Shown: positions 34,363 to 44,424, counted from the stretch's first letter. The stretch: 64,000 nucleotides of DNA from Komagataeibacter xylinus (GCF_009834365.1 NZ_CP041348.1:2951001-3015000); one strand, 5' to 3'. Made by a program: numbers and translations. Notes: generated by a model from the sequence alone, not told the origin.

Positions 34363-35124
34363 ATGCCCACTTCTGCCCCGACCAGTCTGGCCGAGCTGTT
34401 CCTTGCGGTAAGGCAGCAGAAAACCGATCCCCTCACCAGCGTGCATGAAGCACTGACTCCACGCACCCTGGCCGATGCCTATGCGGTGCAGGATGCGGTG
34501 GGGCTGCATCTCGGGCCGATACGGGGATGGAAGGTGGGTGCTGAAAACCCGCATTCCGAGCCGTTTGCTGCTCCCATCCATGCGGCCACGATCTTTGAGG
34601 ATGGTGAGACCGTGCCCGCCTATGTCTGCCGCCATCTGGGCGTGGAAGCGGAAATTGGCTACCGCTTCGCCCACGCTCTCCCGGTGCGTGAGGCGGAATG
34701 GACGGCTGATGAGGTGATGGCGGCCATCGGCACGATCCACCCCATGATCGAGATTGTGGATACGCGGTTTGAAAAACCCGGCTCGCAGCACAGGCTGCTC
34801 CACACCGCCGACCACCAGAGCCATGGCGCGCTGATCGTCGGTCCGGGCCTTGCGGACTGGCGTGGCATGACACCTGTGGACGAGCCGGTCAGCCTGACCA
34901 TCAACGGGCGCACGGTGGTCGAACATGTGGGCGGCAACAAAGCAGGCGATCCGCTGCGCCTGCTGGTCTGGCTGGCCAACCATGCCGCGCGTCGTGGGCT
35001 GGGCATCGAGGCCGGGTGCCTGGTTACCACCGGCTCCACAACCGGCACGCTGTTCGTGGTGCATGATACCGATGTGCGCGCAAGCTTTCCCTCCATCGGC
35101 ACGGTGCAGACCCACCTCGCCTGA
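34363..35124 (+). CDS. 2-keto-4-pentenoate hydratase/FAH-family protein
   Basis: The 253-aa protein carries the family motifs GWKVGAENPHSEPFAAPI, VEAEIGYRFAHALP (metal-binding Glu), IGTIHPMIEIVDTRF and a C-terminal LEAGCLVTTGSTTGT-like segment. Members hydrate 2-keto-4-pentenoate-type products of aromatic ring cleavage or decarboxylate related acids. ATG 34363 is chosen because the domain starts right after it; the longer frame reaching 34114 runs into the IS remnant. It is followed 19 bases later by a 2-hydroxyacid dehydrogenase gene, so the two probably act on linked keto acids. Confidence 0.82.
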   Translation: MPTSAPTSLAELFLAVRQQKTDPLTSVHEALTPRTLADAYAVQDAVGLHLGPIRGWKVGAENPHSEPFAAPIHAATIFEDGETVPAYVCRHLGVEAEIGYRFAHALPVREAEWTADEVMAAIGTIHPMIEIVDTRFEKPGSQHRLLHTADHQSHGALIVGPGLADWRGMTPVDEPVSLTINGRTVVEHVGGNKAGDPLRLLVWLANHAARRGLGIEAGCLVTTGSTTGTLFVVHDTDVRASFPSIGTVQTHLA

Positions 35125-35143
35125 CCCTACAGGAGACATGATC

Positions 35144-36073
35144 ATGAAGCCCGAAATTCTGCTGCTTGAACCCATGATGGACCCCATCAAGAAACAGCTC
35201 GAGGCCGCTTATGTCGTGCACAGGCCCGAAGGGATGGGGGTGCCTGCAGATGTTGCACCACGCATACGCGGCATTGCCACCGGCGGCGGCACGGGCGTGC
35301 CCCGCGCGTTGATGGACGGCCTGCCGGCGCTGGAAATCATCGCCATAAACGGCATCGGCACCGATGCGGTCGATCTGGTAGAGGCCCGCAGGCGGGGCAT
35401 TCGGGTCACCACCACGCCAGGCGTGCTGACCGATGACGTGGCCGACATGGGCATGGGCCTGCTGCTGTCTCTGCTACGTGGCCTGCCCCAATCCGACCGC
35501 TACGTGCGCGCGGGTGAATGGGGCCACGCACCCGCGCCCGCGCTGGGTCACCGGGTATCGGGCCGCCGCATGGGCATTTTTGGCATGGGGCATGTGGGCC
35601 AGGCCATAGCAGCACGGGCCCGGGCCTTTGGCATGCCCATTGCCTATACCGACTACCATGACAAGCACCTGCCGGACTGCGTGTTCGTGCCGGAACTGCT
35701 CACACTTGCACGGGAGGTGGATACGCTGGTTATTGCCGCATCAGGGGGCGCGGGTTCGCGCAATCTGGTCAATGCGCCCGTGCTGGCCGCCCTTGGGCCG
35801 GAGGGTGTGCTGATCAATATCGCGCGGGGATCGATCGTGGATGAAGCGGCCCTTGTAGCTGCTCTGGCGGCAGGCACGCTGGGCGGCGCGGGGCTGGATG
35901 TCTTTGCCCATGAACCCGACGTGCCCGAGGCCCTGCGCACATCGCCGCGCACCGTGCTGCAACCCCACCGCGCCAGCGCCACGATCGAAACCCGGCTGGC
36001 CATGGGCGAACTGGTGGTGGCCAACCTTGCCGCCCATTTTGCCAACAGGCCCCTGCCCACGCCAGTCGTGTGA
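35144..36073 (+). CDS. D-2-hydroxyacid dehydrogenase (hydroxypyruvate/glyoxylate reductase-like)
   Basis: The 309-aa protein has GIFGMGHVGQAIAARARAFG (NAD(P) loop), NIARGSIVDEAAL (Arg), DVFAHEPDVP (Glu) and VLQPHRASATIETR (His), the full catalytic set of the family. ATG 35144 is preferred over 35138 because AGGAGA (35131-35136) has proper spacing only to it. It resembles GhrB-type 2-ketoacid reductases. It lies in a probable operon with the hydratase, together turning keto acids into hydroxy acids or the reverse. Confidence 0.87.
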   Translation: MKPEILLLEPMMDPIKKQLEAAYVVHRPEGMGVPADVAPRIRGIATGGGTGVPRALMDGLPALEIIAINGIGTDAVDLVEARRRGIRVTTTPGVLTDDVADMGMGLLLSLLRGLPQSDRYVRAGEWGHAPAPALGHRVSGRRMGIFGMGHVGQAIAARARAFGMPIAYTDYHDKHLPDCVFVPELLTLAREVDTLVIAASGGAGSRNLVNAPVLAALGPEGVLINIARGSIVDEAALVAALAAGTLGGAGLDVFAHEPDVPEALRTSPRTVLQPHRASATIETRLAMGELVVANLAAHFANRPLPTPVV

Positions 36074-36167
36074 GCCTGTGCGGGCGCCAGTAAGGGTTAA
36101 ACCGTTCAGACGGAACCATCCATAAGGGGCCACGTTGGGTCAGCAGGCATTTTGCGGAGTACATCCC

Positions 36168-36356
36168 ATGCTGACTCTTCTCATCATCGCACTCATCATC
36201 TTCGCCATCGGCGGGGGTGGGTATGGCTATCGCTCCGGCTGGTACGGCGGCCCACGAAGTACGGGGTTCAACGGGCTGGGGCTTTTGCCTGTCATCCTCC
36301 TCATCATCGCGCTGTTTTTGCTGTTTCACACACCAAACACGGCGCCGATGCCCTGA
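36168..36356 (+). CDS. 62-aa membrane protein resembling DUF3309
   Basis: The small protein has two hydrophobic helices (MLTLLIIALIIFAIGGGG and GLLPVILLIIALFLLF) joined by a Gly/Tyr/Trp/Arg-rich loop (YGYRSGWYGGPRSTGFNG). This is the pattern of DUF3309-type proteins, though with a longer loop. A GGAG lies 8 bases before the ATG. Function unknown. A weak inverted repeat follows at about 36364-36412. Confidence 0.6.
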   Translation: MLTLLIIALIIFAIGGGGYGYRSGWYGGPRSTGFNGLGLLPVILLIIALFLLFHTPNTAPMP

Positions 36357-36423
36357 GCACCCGGCACGGACGGGGCATGCGTTGCGGCGTGCCTCGCCCC
36401 TGTCGTGGCAGGAACGGGAAGCA

Positions 36424-37344
36424 TTATTCTGGCTGATCCCCATGGCGGGGCGGCCGCCCGGCCCACAGGGCCGCCAGCGCCGAGCCTGATATGTTGTGCC
36501 ACACCGAAAAGACTGCGCCGGGCAACGCCGCCAGCGGCGAGAAATAGACCCGCCCCAGGGTCGCGGCCAGGCCAGAGTTCTGCATGCCCACCTCCAGCGC
36601 CAGCGTGCGGCATACGGATTCGTCAAAGCCCAGCAGCCTGCCCCCCCAGTAGCCGCCCGCCAGCCCGATGGCGTTATGCAGTATCACGCCCAGCAGCACG
36701 ATCGGGCCGACACTGGCCAGAGCAGGCCGCACGCCTGCCACGATACTGCCAATAATGATCATGATCGACACCATGGCCACCAGTGGCAGCATGGGCGAAA
36801 TACGACGGATGAGGCGCGGGCACAGCGTATTGACCGCCACCCCGCCGCACACAGGCAGGGCCACCATCTCCATAATGCTGCGAAACAGGCCCCAGCTATC
36901 TACGCTTACGCCCGCCGCAACATAGAGCCGGGTTAGCAGCGGGGTGGCGATGATGCCCACCAACGTGGACAGCGTGCTGATGCTGACCGAAAGCGCCACA
37001 TCGCCCCGCGAAAGATAGATCATGACATTCGACGCCGTGCCGCTCGAAACACAGCCCACCAGCACCATGCCCGTCGTGATCATGGGCGGCATGCGCAACA
37101 TATGCGCAATACCCCATGCTGCAAGCGGCATGACTAGGTAATGCAGCCCCACCCCTGCCAGCACCGGCGCAGGCCTGCGCGCGATGCGCCCGAAATCAGC
37201 AAGCGTGAGGGTAACCCCCATGGTGAACATGATGAAGGCCAGCAACGGGGTAATGGCCGGGGTCACGCGCAGGAAGGGGCCGGGCACCAGCACGGCTGCG
37301 AGCGAAACCAGCACCGCCCATACGGGAAAAAGCCGCGTCAGCAT
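36424..37344 (-). CDS. Bile acid:sodium symporter (BASS) family transporter
   Basis: The protein of about 306 aa has nine to ten membrane helices and the BASS signatures [43 protein letters not shown] and [16 protein letters not shown], which form the sodium and substrate sites. Bacterial members carry organic anions such as pantoate, pyruvate or other keto acids. ATG 37344 is chosen since the longer N-terminus to 37404 is polar and unlike the family. Its location next to keto acid and amidohydrolase genes fits uptake or release of an organic acid. Confidence 0.82.
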   Translation of the reverse strand: MLTRLFPVWAVLVSLAAVLVPGPFLRVTPAITPLLAFIMFTMGVTLTLADFGRIARRPAPVLAGVGLHYLVMPLAAWGIAHMLRMPPMITTGMVLVGCVSSGTASNVMIYLSRGDVALSVSISTLSTLVGIIATPLLTRLYVAAGVSVDSWGLFRSIMEMVALPVCGGVAVNTLCPRLIRRISPMLPLVAMVSIMIIIGSIVAGVRPALASVGPIVLLGVILHNAIGLAGGYWGGRLLGFDESVCRTLALEVGMQNSGLAATLGRVYFSPLAALPGAVFSVWHNISGSALAALWAGRPPRHGDQPE

Positions 37345-37647
37345 GCGCTTTCCCCACGCATCCGACCTGCCCTGACATTCATCACCATCATCTTCCTGCC
37401 CCACGCCAATCGGCCAACGGCGTGTGCATAGCGGGCCGCCCTGTGCGTGAACAGCCTGTATTGCGTCTGTCCTCGCGTTACAATGTTGCCACGGCGCATC
37501 GGCGGCCAGTTTACGCCAGCAACGCAGCGTGCAACCCTTTGCCCCGCAGGCAGTTGAAACAGGGGCATGGTCCGGGGCACGATGCCATCAATACGCCGCA
37601 ATACTGTCTCGTCATGTCATCTGCCTCTCATCCCCCTGGAGACCTGC
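37345..37647. other. Divergent intergenic region between transporter and amidohydrolase genes
   Basis: This 303-base region separates the minus-strand BASS gene from the plus-strand amidohydrolase gene and should carry both promoters. No convincing reading frame, repeat or operator was recognised in it. Confidence 0.4.
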
Positions 37648-39582
37648 GTGCCTGATACCATCTACCGCAATGCGCTGTTTTTTGATGGCACGGGCGCAAG
37701 CCCTACCCGAACCGACATCGCCGTATCAGCAGGCAGGGTCTCCGCCATAGGTCATCTGCTCGTGGCTGACAGCCACACGACCGAAATCGACTGCGATGGC
37801 ATGTGGCTCATGCCTGGGCTGCTTGACATTCACACCCATCTCGACCTCGAACTTGAACTTGACCCCGCCCTGCCCGAGGTCGTGCGCCATGGCACCACCA
37901 CGGTCGTGATCGGCAACTGCTCCATTGGCGTGACCTATGGCAACCAGCGCCGCGAGGGCGAAGACCCGATCGTGGACTGCTTCGCCCGCGTGGAGAACAT
38001 GCCCAAGACCGTGCTGGCCAAGGTGGCCGATGCGTGTGACTGGACGGATTCACAAAGCTATCTCGACCATCTTTCCGGCCTGAAGCTTGGCCCCAATGTG
38101 GTGCCACTCATTCCGCATTCCATGCTGCGCATCGAGGTGATGGGCCTGCGTGATTCCATCTCGCGTCGCCCCACGCGGCGCGAGCGCGCGCGCATGGAGC
38201 GCCTGGTCGATGCTGGCATGGCGCAGGGGTATGCCGGTTTTTCAACCGATGCCCTGCCCTTTCATTTCCTGGCAAACGACCCGCACAAAAAGCGCAAGAT
38301 CCCCACGCAATATGCCAGCTTTCGCGAACTGCGACAGTTGACCGGGGTTGTGCGCCGCTACGGGCGCGTGTGGCAGGCAACACCGCCCAAGGATGACATT
38401 GTCGATGCCGTGCGCAGCTTCCTGCTCACCAGCGGGCGGCTGTTTGGCCGCCCGCTCAAGACCACGGTGCTGGCCGCGATCGACCTGCAGACCAACCGTG
38501 CCGCCGTCTCGATGTGCCTCATGCTCTCGGCCATGCTCAATTCCCGGCTGCTTGGCGGCATGTTCCGCTTTCAGGTACTGGCCGCCTCGTTCCGGATCTG
38601 GAGCGATGGGGCGATCAATCCCATTGCCGATGAAATACCGCAACTGCGTGCCCTGAACGAACTCGAGCTTGATGACCGCGCGGGGCGTGCACGCATTCTC
38701 AACGACCCGGAATGGATCGCGGGCTTTCGCGAGATGTGGCTCAAGGGCAAATCGGGCTGGACATTCGACCGCCTGCGCCGCCTGATGCGGCAGGAAGAAA
38801 CGGTGCTGACCCGCAGCCTGGCCGATATGAAAGTGGCCGAATGCCCCCTTGCCAACTGGCAGGGCGAAAGCCTGCTCGCCCCCTATAACCGCCTGCTGCG
38901 CTGGCAGCACACCAAGGGCCGCCAGGGGGCTGCCAGCACGGCGGAGGCTGCGTTCTTCGCCACCTTCCCCGACCCGGTGCGTGATGATGCCACCTTCCTC
39001 CTGCACCTGCTGCGGCAGTGGGATACGGACCTGCGGTGGGAAACGACTTTTGCCAACCGTGATCCCGCGCGGCTCAAAAAGCTGCTGTTCAACCCGCAGA
39101 CCCTGCCCGGCTTTAATGATAGCGGGGCGCATCTGGCCAATATCGCCTTTTATGATGGCAATCTGCGCTTTCTCAAGATCGCCCAGCCCGACGGGTTGGA
39201 AAAAGTGGCCCTGGCCATCCATCGCCTGACCGGCCTGCCTGCTGATTTCTTCAACCTCAACACAGGCAGGCTGAGGGTGGGCGCGCAGGCTGATCTGTGC
39301 GTGATCGACCCCGAGGCCCTGCGGCGATGGAACCCGGAGGAAACCTATGAATTCGTGCACCGCTCCGAATTTGGCTGCCGCCAGGTCATCAACCGCCCTG
39401 CCGGCGTGGTGCGTCATGTAATGATCGCGGGCCAGCCTGTCTGGACCGAAGGCCGCTATGTGCCTGATTTCGGCACGAAACGCCATGGAAGGGTGCTGCG
39501 CGCCAGCGACCACCCGCTCGAGCACCAGCAGGCCTGCGCGCTTGATGAGCGCGTGGTCAATGACAGGACGGTCATCACATAA
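37648..39582 (+). CDS. N-acyl-D-amino-acid deacylase-like amidohydrolase
   Basis: The 644-aa TIM-barrel hydrolase has the N-terminal DTIYRNALFFDGTG, metal-binding His pair DIHTHLDLELELD, VIGNCSIGVTYG (Cys ligand as in D-aminoacylases), and the C-terminal FNDSGAHLANIAFYD (catalytic Asp region) and GRLRVGAQADLCVIDPE. Such enzymes remove acyl groups from D-amino acids or open related amides. The start is GTG 37648 with GGAG 6 bases before. It is longer than D-aminoacylase (about 480 aa), with an insert around residues 250-470. The porin gene follows 59 bases later. Confidence 0.83.
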   Translation: MPDTIYRNALFFDGTGASPTRTDIAVSAGRVSAIGHLLVADSHTTEIDCDGMWLMPGLLDIHTHLDLELELDPALPEVVRHGTTTVVIGNCSIGVTYGNQRREGEDPIVDCFARVENMPKTVLAKVADACDWTDSQSYLDHLSGLKLGPNVVPLIPHSMLRIEVMGLRDSISRRPTRRERARMERLVDAGMAQGYAGFSTDALPFHFLANDPHKKRKIPTQYASFRELRQLTGVVRRYGRVWQATPPKDDIVDAVRSFLLTSGRLFGRPLKTTVLAAIDLQTNRAAVSMCLMLSAMLNSRLLGGMFRFQVLAASFRIWSDGAINPIADEIPQLRALNELELDDRAGRARILNDPEWIAGFREMWLKGKSGWTFDRLRRLMRQEETVLTRSLADMKVAECPLANWQGESLLAPYNRLLRWQHTKGRQGAASTAEAAFFATFPDPVRDDATFLLHLLRQWDTDLRWETTFANRDPARLKKLLFNPQTLPGFNDSGAHLANIAFYDGNLRFLKIAQPDGLEKVALAIHRLTGLPADFFNLNTGRLRVGAQADLCVIDPEALRRWNPEETYEFVHRSEFGCRQVINRPAGVVRHVMIAGQPVWTEGRYVPDFGTKRHGRVLRASDHPLEHQQACALDERVVNDRTVIT

Positions 39583-39641
39583 CCTTCACTTACGGGCGAA
39601 CTGTCCGTGCAATTTTTTGATAGATACCCAGCCCGTACGTC

Positions 39642-40904
39642 ATGCTATCCCGCCACATCGTTTATGGCTGGAGAAAGCACATACCCTTGGCATGTCGGCT
39701 GCACAGCGGATGCTTGGCATCCCTCTTGATGGTAATGGCGGCGGCTGCGCCCGTTGCAGCCCTGCATGCCCAGAGCGTGCCCGTGGTCAGGTTGCATGGC
39801 ATTACCATCCGGCCCTATGCCACTGACCAGCTTGATACGGGCGGCTTTGTCTCGGCAGGCCCCGCCCACCCCGGCACGGGCGCGCGCGGGGCGCGGCTAC
39901 GCAATGGCGTGCGCGTCAATATCCATGATCAGGTGGAAATCGGGGCAATCTGGGATTTCGGACCTGCTCCCAATGGCCCCATGCGGCTGTTTGAAGGGCA
40001 GATCTCCTATATCGGGCTGAAGCATTTTGTCTTTACCGCCGGTATTTTCAAACCCAGCTTTGGCCTTGAATCGATGCAGGCGCAGGGCGATACGGTTTTT
40101 GTCGAGCGCTCGAGCATTTCCACCATTACCCGCAACCTCGCCACCGGCATTGAACGTCAGGCCGTGCAGGCGGAGGCCTATGGCAAACGCTACCATTTTG
40201 CCCTTTCCGCCACGGCCGGCACTGCAGGCCCCGGCGAGGATGGCAACCAGCGCGGCATGGCCTTCCGCCTCGTGGGCCTGCCGGTGCGTAGCCATGACCT
40301 GATGGTGCATGCCGGTATTTCGGGGGAATGGGTGTTCCGTCCTGCTTCCATGACGCATGGCAACCCGGCCATTGCGCTATCCGACAACCCTGAACTCAAC
40401 ACTGGCACGGTCTCGAAATACCTCAATACCGGGCGTCTTGCCGCGACATCCGCCGGGGCTTTTGGCGCGGAGGCCGCCGTGGCGTGGAAACGGCTGCTGT
40501 TTCAGGGCGAAGGCTATGACATCATACTCGATACCAGCCCCGCCGCAGGCAGCCAGAACCTGAACTTTCATGGCTGGTATGGCATGCTGGGCTATACGAT
40601 CAATGGCACGCCGCGCCAGTGGAAAGGACGCACGGCAGCTTTTTCCTCACCCATATGCGCGCGGGGGCAGGATGTGTTGTGCAACGGTTACGGGGTGCTG
40701 GAAGTCGCGGCCCGCTATTCGGAAGTCAATCTTGATTCTGCCACCGTGCATGGCGGCAGCCAGCAGACCGGCTCTCTGGCCCTGAACTGGTGGCCCACCG
40801 CCATCATCCGCACCACCGTGCAGTATGAATACGGGCAGGAGAACAGCGGCAAGGTGCCTGAGCATTTCCATGCCATCATGTCACTTTTCCAGATCAAATT
40901 CTGA
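39642..40904 (+). CDS. OprO/OprP-type porin
   Basis: The 420-aa protein has a signal region ending near AALHAQSVP and the beta-barrel pattern of phosphate-selective porins: RLRNGVRVNIHDQVEIGAIWDF, LKHFVFTAGIFKPSFGLE, TITRNLATGIERQAVQAEAYG, and an aromatic C-terminal Phe (FQIKF). The first 20 residues before the hydrophobic segment are unusually long, so a later start is possible. It follows the amidohydrolase and may admit an anionic substrate for it or for the BASS transporter. Confidence 0.82.
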   Translation: MLSRHIVYGWRKHIPLACRLHSGCLASLLMVMAAAAPVAALHAQSVPVVRLHGITIRPYATDQLDTGGFVSAGPAHPGTGARGARLRNGVRVNIHDQVEIGAIWDFGPAPNGPMRLFEGQISYIGLKHFVFTAGIFKPSFGLESMQAQGDTVFVERSSISTITRNLATGIERQAVQAEAYGKRYHFALSATAGTAGPGEDGNQRGMAFRLVGLPVRSHDLMVHAGISGEWVFRPASMTHGNPAIALSDNPELNTGTVSKYLNTGRLAATSAGAFGAEAAVAWKRLLFQGEGYDIILDTSPAAGSQNLNFHGWYGMLGYTINGTPRQWKGRTAAFSSPICARGQDVLCNGYGVLEVAARYSEVNLDSATVHGGSQQTGSLALNWWPTAIIRTTVQYEYGQENSGKVPEHFHAIMSLFQIKF

Positions 40905-41001
40905 AAGCGATCCGCCTTCCTTTTGAGAAAATTTATAAAATATAACAAGATATTATTAAAATAAACGAAGAATATATATTTATGTTTTTATATTTTATAT
41001 C

Positions 41002-42060
41002 TCACATATTTGTAAAATAGATTATCGTTTTTAATATATTTTCCATTATTTCATTTTTATCCATCAATGCATATTCTATGGGGAGCCTCATAAGCTTCAT
41101 TCTATATCCTATCCAGAAGCCTTTGGACGCCATAAATTTTTGTATTACAGAATATGTATGAAGAGAATTATTGACAGAAGGTAAAAAAGCAGGAGAATTT
41201 AATAAAATTAATTGATCATTATATTCAAATACATTCAAAAATATTTTCTCATTAATAGAATTTTCCAGGTTGGATTCATATACACTCTGGATTTTCATGG
41301 CATTCGTGTATGCATATGAAAACAAGAAAACTGTTGGTATAATAAAAAATAAATTATAAGGATTTTTATTATTTATAAATATAAAAAATAGGAATATATT
41401 ATTAATCCAAAAATACTGACGACAGTCATTGACTCAAAAACAGCATGGTTCAATACCTCCATAGTGCCGGAAAAAAGGAAAAGAATTAATACTGGTGAAA
41501 GGAAATGAGCAATCTACAGAGTATTCCATATATGCCACCAGATCTGATTATTTTGTAATAATATTACCACGCGGAAACAATTACCATGATGAATAAAAAT
41601 ACAAATCTATATACATTATGAATAAGCATACCTGTTAAAGCGATAAATTCAGATACATTCCCAAAAAAACCGAAACTGAACGCCTGGATATCGGCAATAT
41701 TTCTGAGTGGAATGCACCCCAACTCCCATGAACGGTAAGCGGCTGTATGGATGTCCTATAAAACAGATAAAAAACAACCAGCATAGACGCGAAGGTGCAT
41801 AAATAATTCAGATATTTATTATATTATTCACCGTTAATACATTTCATGATAAATACGATAAAAGATGCAATTAAAAAACTATTAGTTTCATACTGATAGG
41901 TATAAAGAGCAGAAACAAGAAAAATGGCGCGCACATAATGGAAAGGCTACCCGCTATTCTTACAAACACGCTCCCCTGCGGCATGATCTTATTCATAAAG
42001 ACCGTAGGAAGAACATTACTTAATACTGAATGACAATACATGCATCAGCAGATGACATGA
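41002..42060 (-). pseudogene. Decayed AT-rich membrane gene resembling GtrII-type glucosyltransferases
   Basis: The only long frame on the minus strand is open from 41433 to 41002. It encodes one membrane helix (LFFIIPTVFLFSYAY) and a tail with YTNAMKIQSVYESNLENSI, LLNSPAFLPSVNNSLHTYSVIQKF and FWIGYRMKL. The A-x-x-N-A-x-K-x-Q pattern and the tail match what I recall of the C-terminus of GtrII-family glucosyltransferases. Further upstream, fragments of hydrophobic sequence appear in other frames with many stops (for example CTFASMLVVFYLFYRTSI near 41800). GC content is far below the rest of the window, pointing to foreign origin followed by decay. The rest of 40905-42505 holds nothing else I can support. 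Confidence 0.42.
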
Positions 42061-42505
42061 CTGGCCGCCCATGCCCTTTCCGGTCATATCCCTTTACGGA
42101 TCTGATTATATCATCCTGATAATTTACATTATCAGATAACAACGGAATAAATAAAAAAATCCCGAAGCGATGTGATGATAATTTCAAATTTATACTTTAT
42201 AAAATATTCGTATATTTTCATCACATGCATACCTCAGTAGAATAACCCCACCCATACCGAAAAAACTTTTATTGATCAAATTATAATAAATAAGAGTAAT
42301 TTACTTTCATAATAAATTATGCCTGATACCGTGATGCTCATTAATTTTTAATGTGGAATGATAACATTTCCTCCATAAGATTTCGGACATAATTCCATGC
42401 AGAAGGGTTTGTAACTTTTTGTTGCCAAACACTCGCCACATTTACCACGGCACACTGAACGGGTCGATGAATCGACAATAACCGGCACATAAAGGAATAC
42501 GGACC

Positions 42506-42763
42506 ATGATGATCCGATCGGCTTCCATTCTCGCAACCGTCGCGGCCATCGCGCTGGCAACTCCGGCCTTCGCGCAGGGCCATCCTGATTACTGCAAAAG
42601 CGTATCCAAGGAACCCTCGGGCGAGTGGAAAATCAATTCCGACACCACCGTCACGGTGGGTGGTGCGCGCGTAGACCTCAAGCCCCAGTCGGTCTATCGC
42701 GGGGAAATTAAAATCAACGAACAGGACGTGCATAACGAGTTCGAAAAAAGCTGCGGGAAGTAA
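42506..42763 (+). CDS. Small periplasmic protein of unknown function
   Basis: The 85-aa product has a clear signal peptide (MMIRSASILATVAAIALATPAFAQ) and a mature part of about 61 aa with two cysteines (DYCKSV and EKSCGK) likely to form a disulfide. AAAGGA lies about 9 bases before the ATG, and codon use is like the core genes rather than the AT-rich DNA before it. I do not recognise the family. Confidence 0.7.
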   Translation: MMIRSASILATVAAIALATPAFAQGHPDYCKSVSKEPSGEWKINSDTTVTVGGARVDLKPQSVYRGEIKINEQDVHNEFEKSCGK

Positions 42764-42771
42764 AATCCCGT

Positions 42772-42803
42772 GACAGGGCCGGCATTGCCTATCCGGCCCT
42801 GTC
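42772..42803 (+). terminator. Hairpin after the small periplasmic protein gene
   Basis: GACAGGGCCGG and CCGGCCCTGTC form a perfect 11-bp stem with a 10-base loop, 8 bases after the stop codon. No T-run follows, but position and strength suggest termination. Confidence 0.55.
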
Positions 42804-42968
42804 TGCCATGAGGTCCGGTCTGAACAGCCTGCGATTGAAAGAACCTGTATATTATAAAGACGTTTTGGGTAAACAGTGGCAGCACCTGAAAAACGTTTAC
42901 CTTACTCCTTATAAACAGGTTATTTTCAAACAGCATCTGTCATGACCCGACACCGGGAGAACGCCCTC

Positions 42969-43775
42969 ATGGAACCATCCCCACCCCGCCAGCCGGTGCT
43001 GTTCCTGCCGCATGGTGGTGGCCCCTGCTTTTTCATGGACTGGCCCGATACATGGGACCACATGGCCGCCTATCTGCGTGGCATCGCCGCCACCCTGCCT
43101 GCCAAGCCCGATGGCATCGTGGTCATGTCCGGTCACTGGCAAACTGGCGTGCCGATGGTCACATCAGCCGCGCACCCGCCGTTAATCTATGATTATGACG
43201 GCTTTCCACCCCATACTTACCAACTGCAATACCCCGCCCCCGGCGCACCCACGCTTGCCGCCGATGTGCTCAGCCTCCTGACCCATGCAGGCATGCCCGG
43301 TGAGGCCGATGCCGGGCGCGGGTTTGACCATGGGGTGTTCATTCCCTTCATGCTGGCTTTCCCGCAGGCGGACATTCCCATCGTGGAGCTGTCGCTGCCG
43401 CGTGATTACAACGCAGCCCATACCCTGCACATGGGGGCAGCCCTGCAGCCACTGCGGTCGCGCAATATCCTGATCGTGGGCACCGGCATGACCTATCACA
43501 ACGTGCGCCACCTGATGGGCCGTGACCCGCAATCCGATGAGCCATCGCGCGCGTTCGACACATGGCTGACACGGGCAGTGGAATCAGCGCCTTCCACCCG
43601 CGCCGAGGCCCTGACCCACTGGGCACAGGCACCTGGTGCACGCATCTGCCACCCCACGCCCGAGCACCTGCTGCCACTGATTTTCGCCGCGGGAGCCGCG
43701 GGAAATGACCTTGGCAGGCGGAATTACAGTGATACGGTCATGGGCAAGGCATTGTCCGGCTTCCGCTTTGGTTAA
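42969..43775 (+). CDS. DODA-type extradiol ring-opening dioxygenase (LigB-like)
   Basis: The 268-aa protein carries FLPHGGGPCFFMDWPDTW near the N-terminus, GIVVMSGHWQ, GFDHGVFIPFMLAFPQADIPIVELSL and TGMTYHNVRHL, the His/Glu metal-site pattern of class III extradiol dioxygenases and YgiD/DODA proteins. They open catechol-like rings such as DOPA. ATG 42969 is used because GGGAG lies 9 bases before it. Its product could feed a 2-keto-pentenoate hydratase such as the one at 34363, but the two are 8 kb apart. Confidence 0.85.
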   Translation: MEPSPPRQPVLFLPHGGGPCFFMDWPDTWDHMAAYLRGIAATLPAKPDGIVVMSGHWQTGVPMVTSAAHPPLIYDYDGFPPHTYQLQYPAPGAPTLAADVLSLLTHAGMPGEADAGRGFDHGVFIPFMLAFPQADIPIVELSLPRDYNAAHTLHMGAALQPLRSRNILIVGTGMTYHNVRHLMGRDPQSDEPSRAFDTWLTRAVESAPSTRAEALTHWAQAPGARICHPTPEHLLPLIFAAGAAGNDLGRRNYSDTVMGKALSGFRFG

Positions 43776-43815
43776 GGACAAGCCGCTCCTCTTCGCCTGC
43801 AAGGACAGGACGCAC

Positions 43816-44424
43816 ATGACCCTGAAACTCCCCTTCTGCATGCTCACGGCGCTGGCCGTTGCCCTGCCCCTTGCCCCGCTTGCCGCCGCAACACCTGCGG
43901 CCGATGTGCGCCCCGGCCAGTACAGGGTCGAGCCGGGCCATACGCAGGTTACCTTCTCGCTGCTGCATATGGGTTTCACCCCTTATGCGGGCCTGTTTGC
44001 GGGTGCTTCAGGCACGTTGCGGCTTGACCCTGCCATGCCCGCCGCATCACGCCTGAACGTAACCGTGCCAATCGACAGCATTACCACCACCAGCCCCGTG
44101 CTGACGACCGAACTCAAGGGTCAGGACTGGTTCGATACCGCCCGCTACCCCACCGCCACCTTTGTTTCCAGCCGTGTCGTGCCGGTGGGGGCAGACCATG
44201 CCAGCGTTACCGGCGACCTGACACTGCATGGCGTTACCCGGCCGGTGGTGTTGCAGGTGCAGTACGTGGGCGCAGGCATCAACCCGCTCGACAAGGCCTA
44301 TACGGTGGGCTTTCAGGCAACGGCCACCATCCAGCGCAGCGCGTTCGGCATAAAGACTTACCTGCCCATGGTGGGCGACGAAGTGACGCTGTCTATCGCC
44401 GGCGCATTTGAAAAACAGGATTGA
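43816..44424 (+). CDS. YceI-family periplasmic protein
   Basis: The 202-aa protein has a signal peptide ending near LAAATPA and the YceI lipocalin-like pattern: YRVEPGHTQVTFSLLHMGFTPYAGLF, FDTARYPTATFVSSRV and GDLTLHGVTRPVVLQV. The family binds isoprenoids or lipids and is linked to acid and redox stress. ATG 43816 fits the signal peptide. Its stop codon directly abuts the stop of the convergent TetR gene. Confidence 0.88.
   Translation: MTLKLPFCMLTALAVALPLAPLAAATPAADVRPGQYRVEPGHTQVTFSLLHMGFTPYAGLFAGASGTLRLDPAMPAASRLNVTVPIDSITTTSPVLTTELKGQDWFDTARYPTATFVSSRVVPVGADHASVTGDLTLHGVTRPVVLQVQYVGAGINPLDKAYTVGFQATATIQRSAFGIKTYLPMVGDEVTLSIAGAFEKQD

Noticed and set aside
38242..39525. Long minus-strand frame (427 codons) opposite the amidohydrolase
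   Set aside because: The plus strand carries the metal-binding and C-terminal motifs. The minus frame has no recognisable domain or ribosome site.
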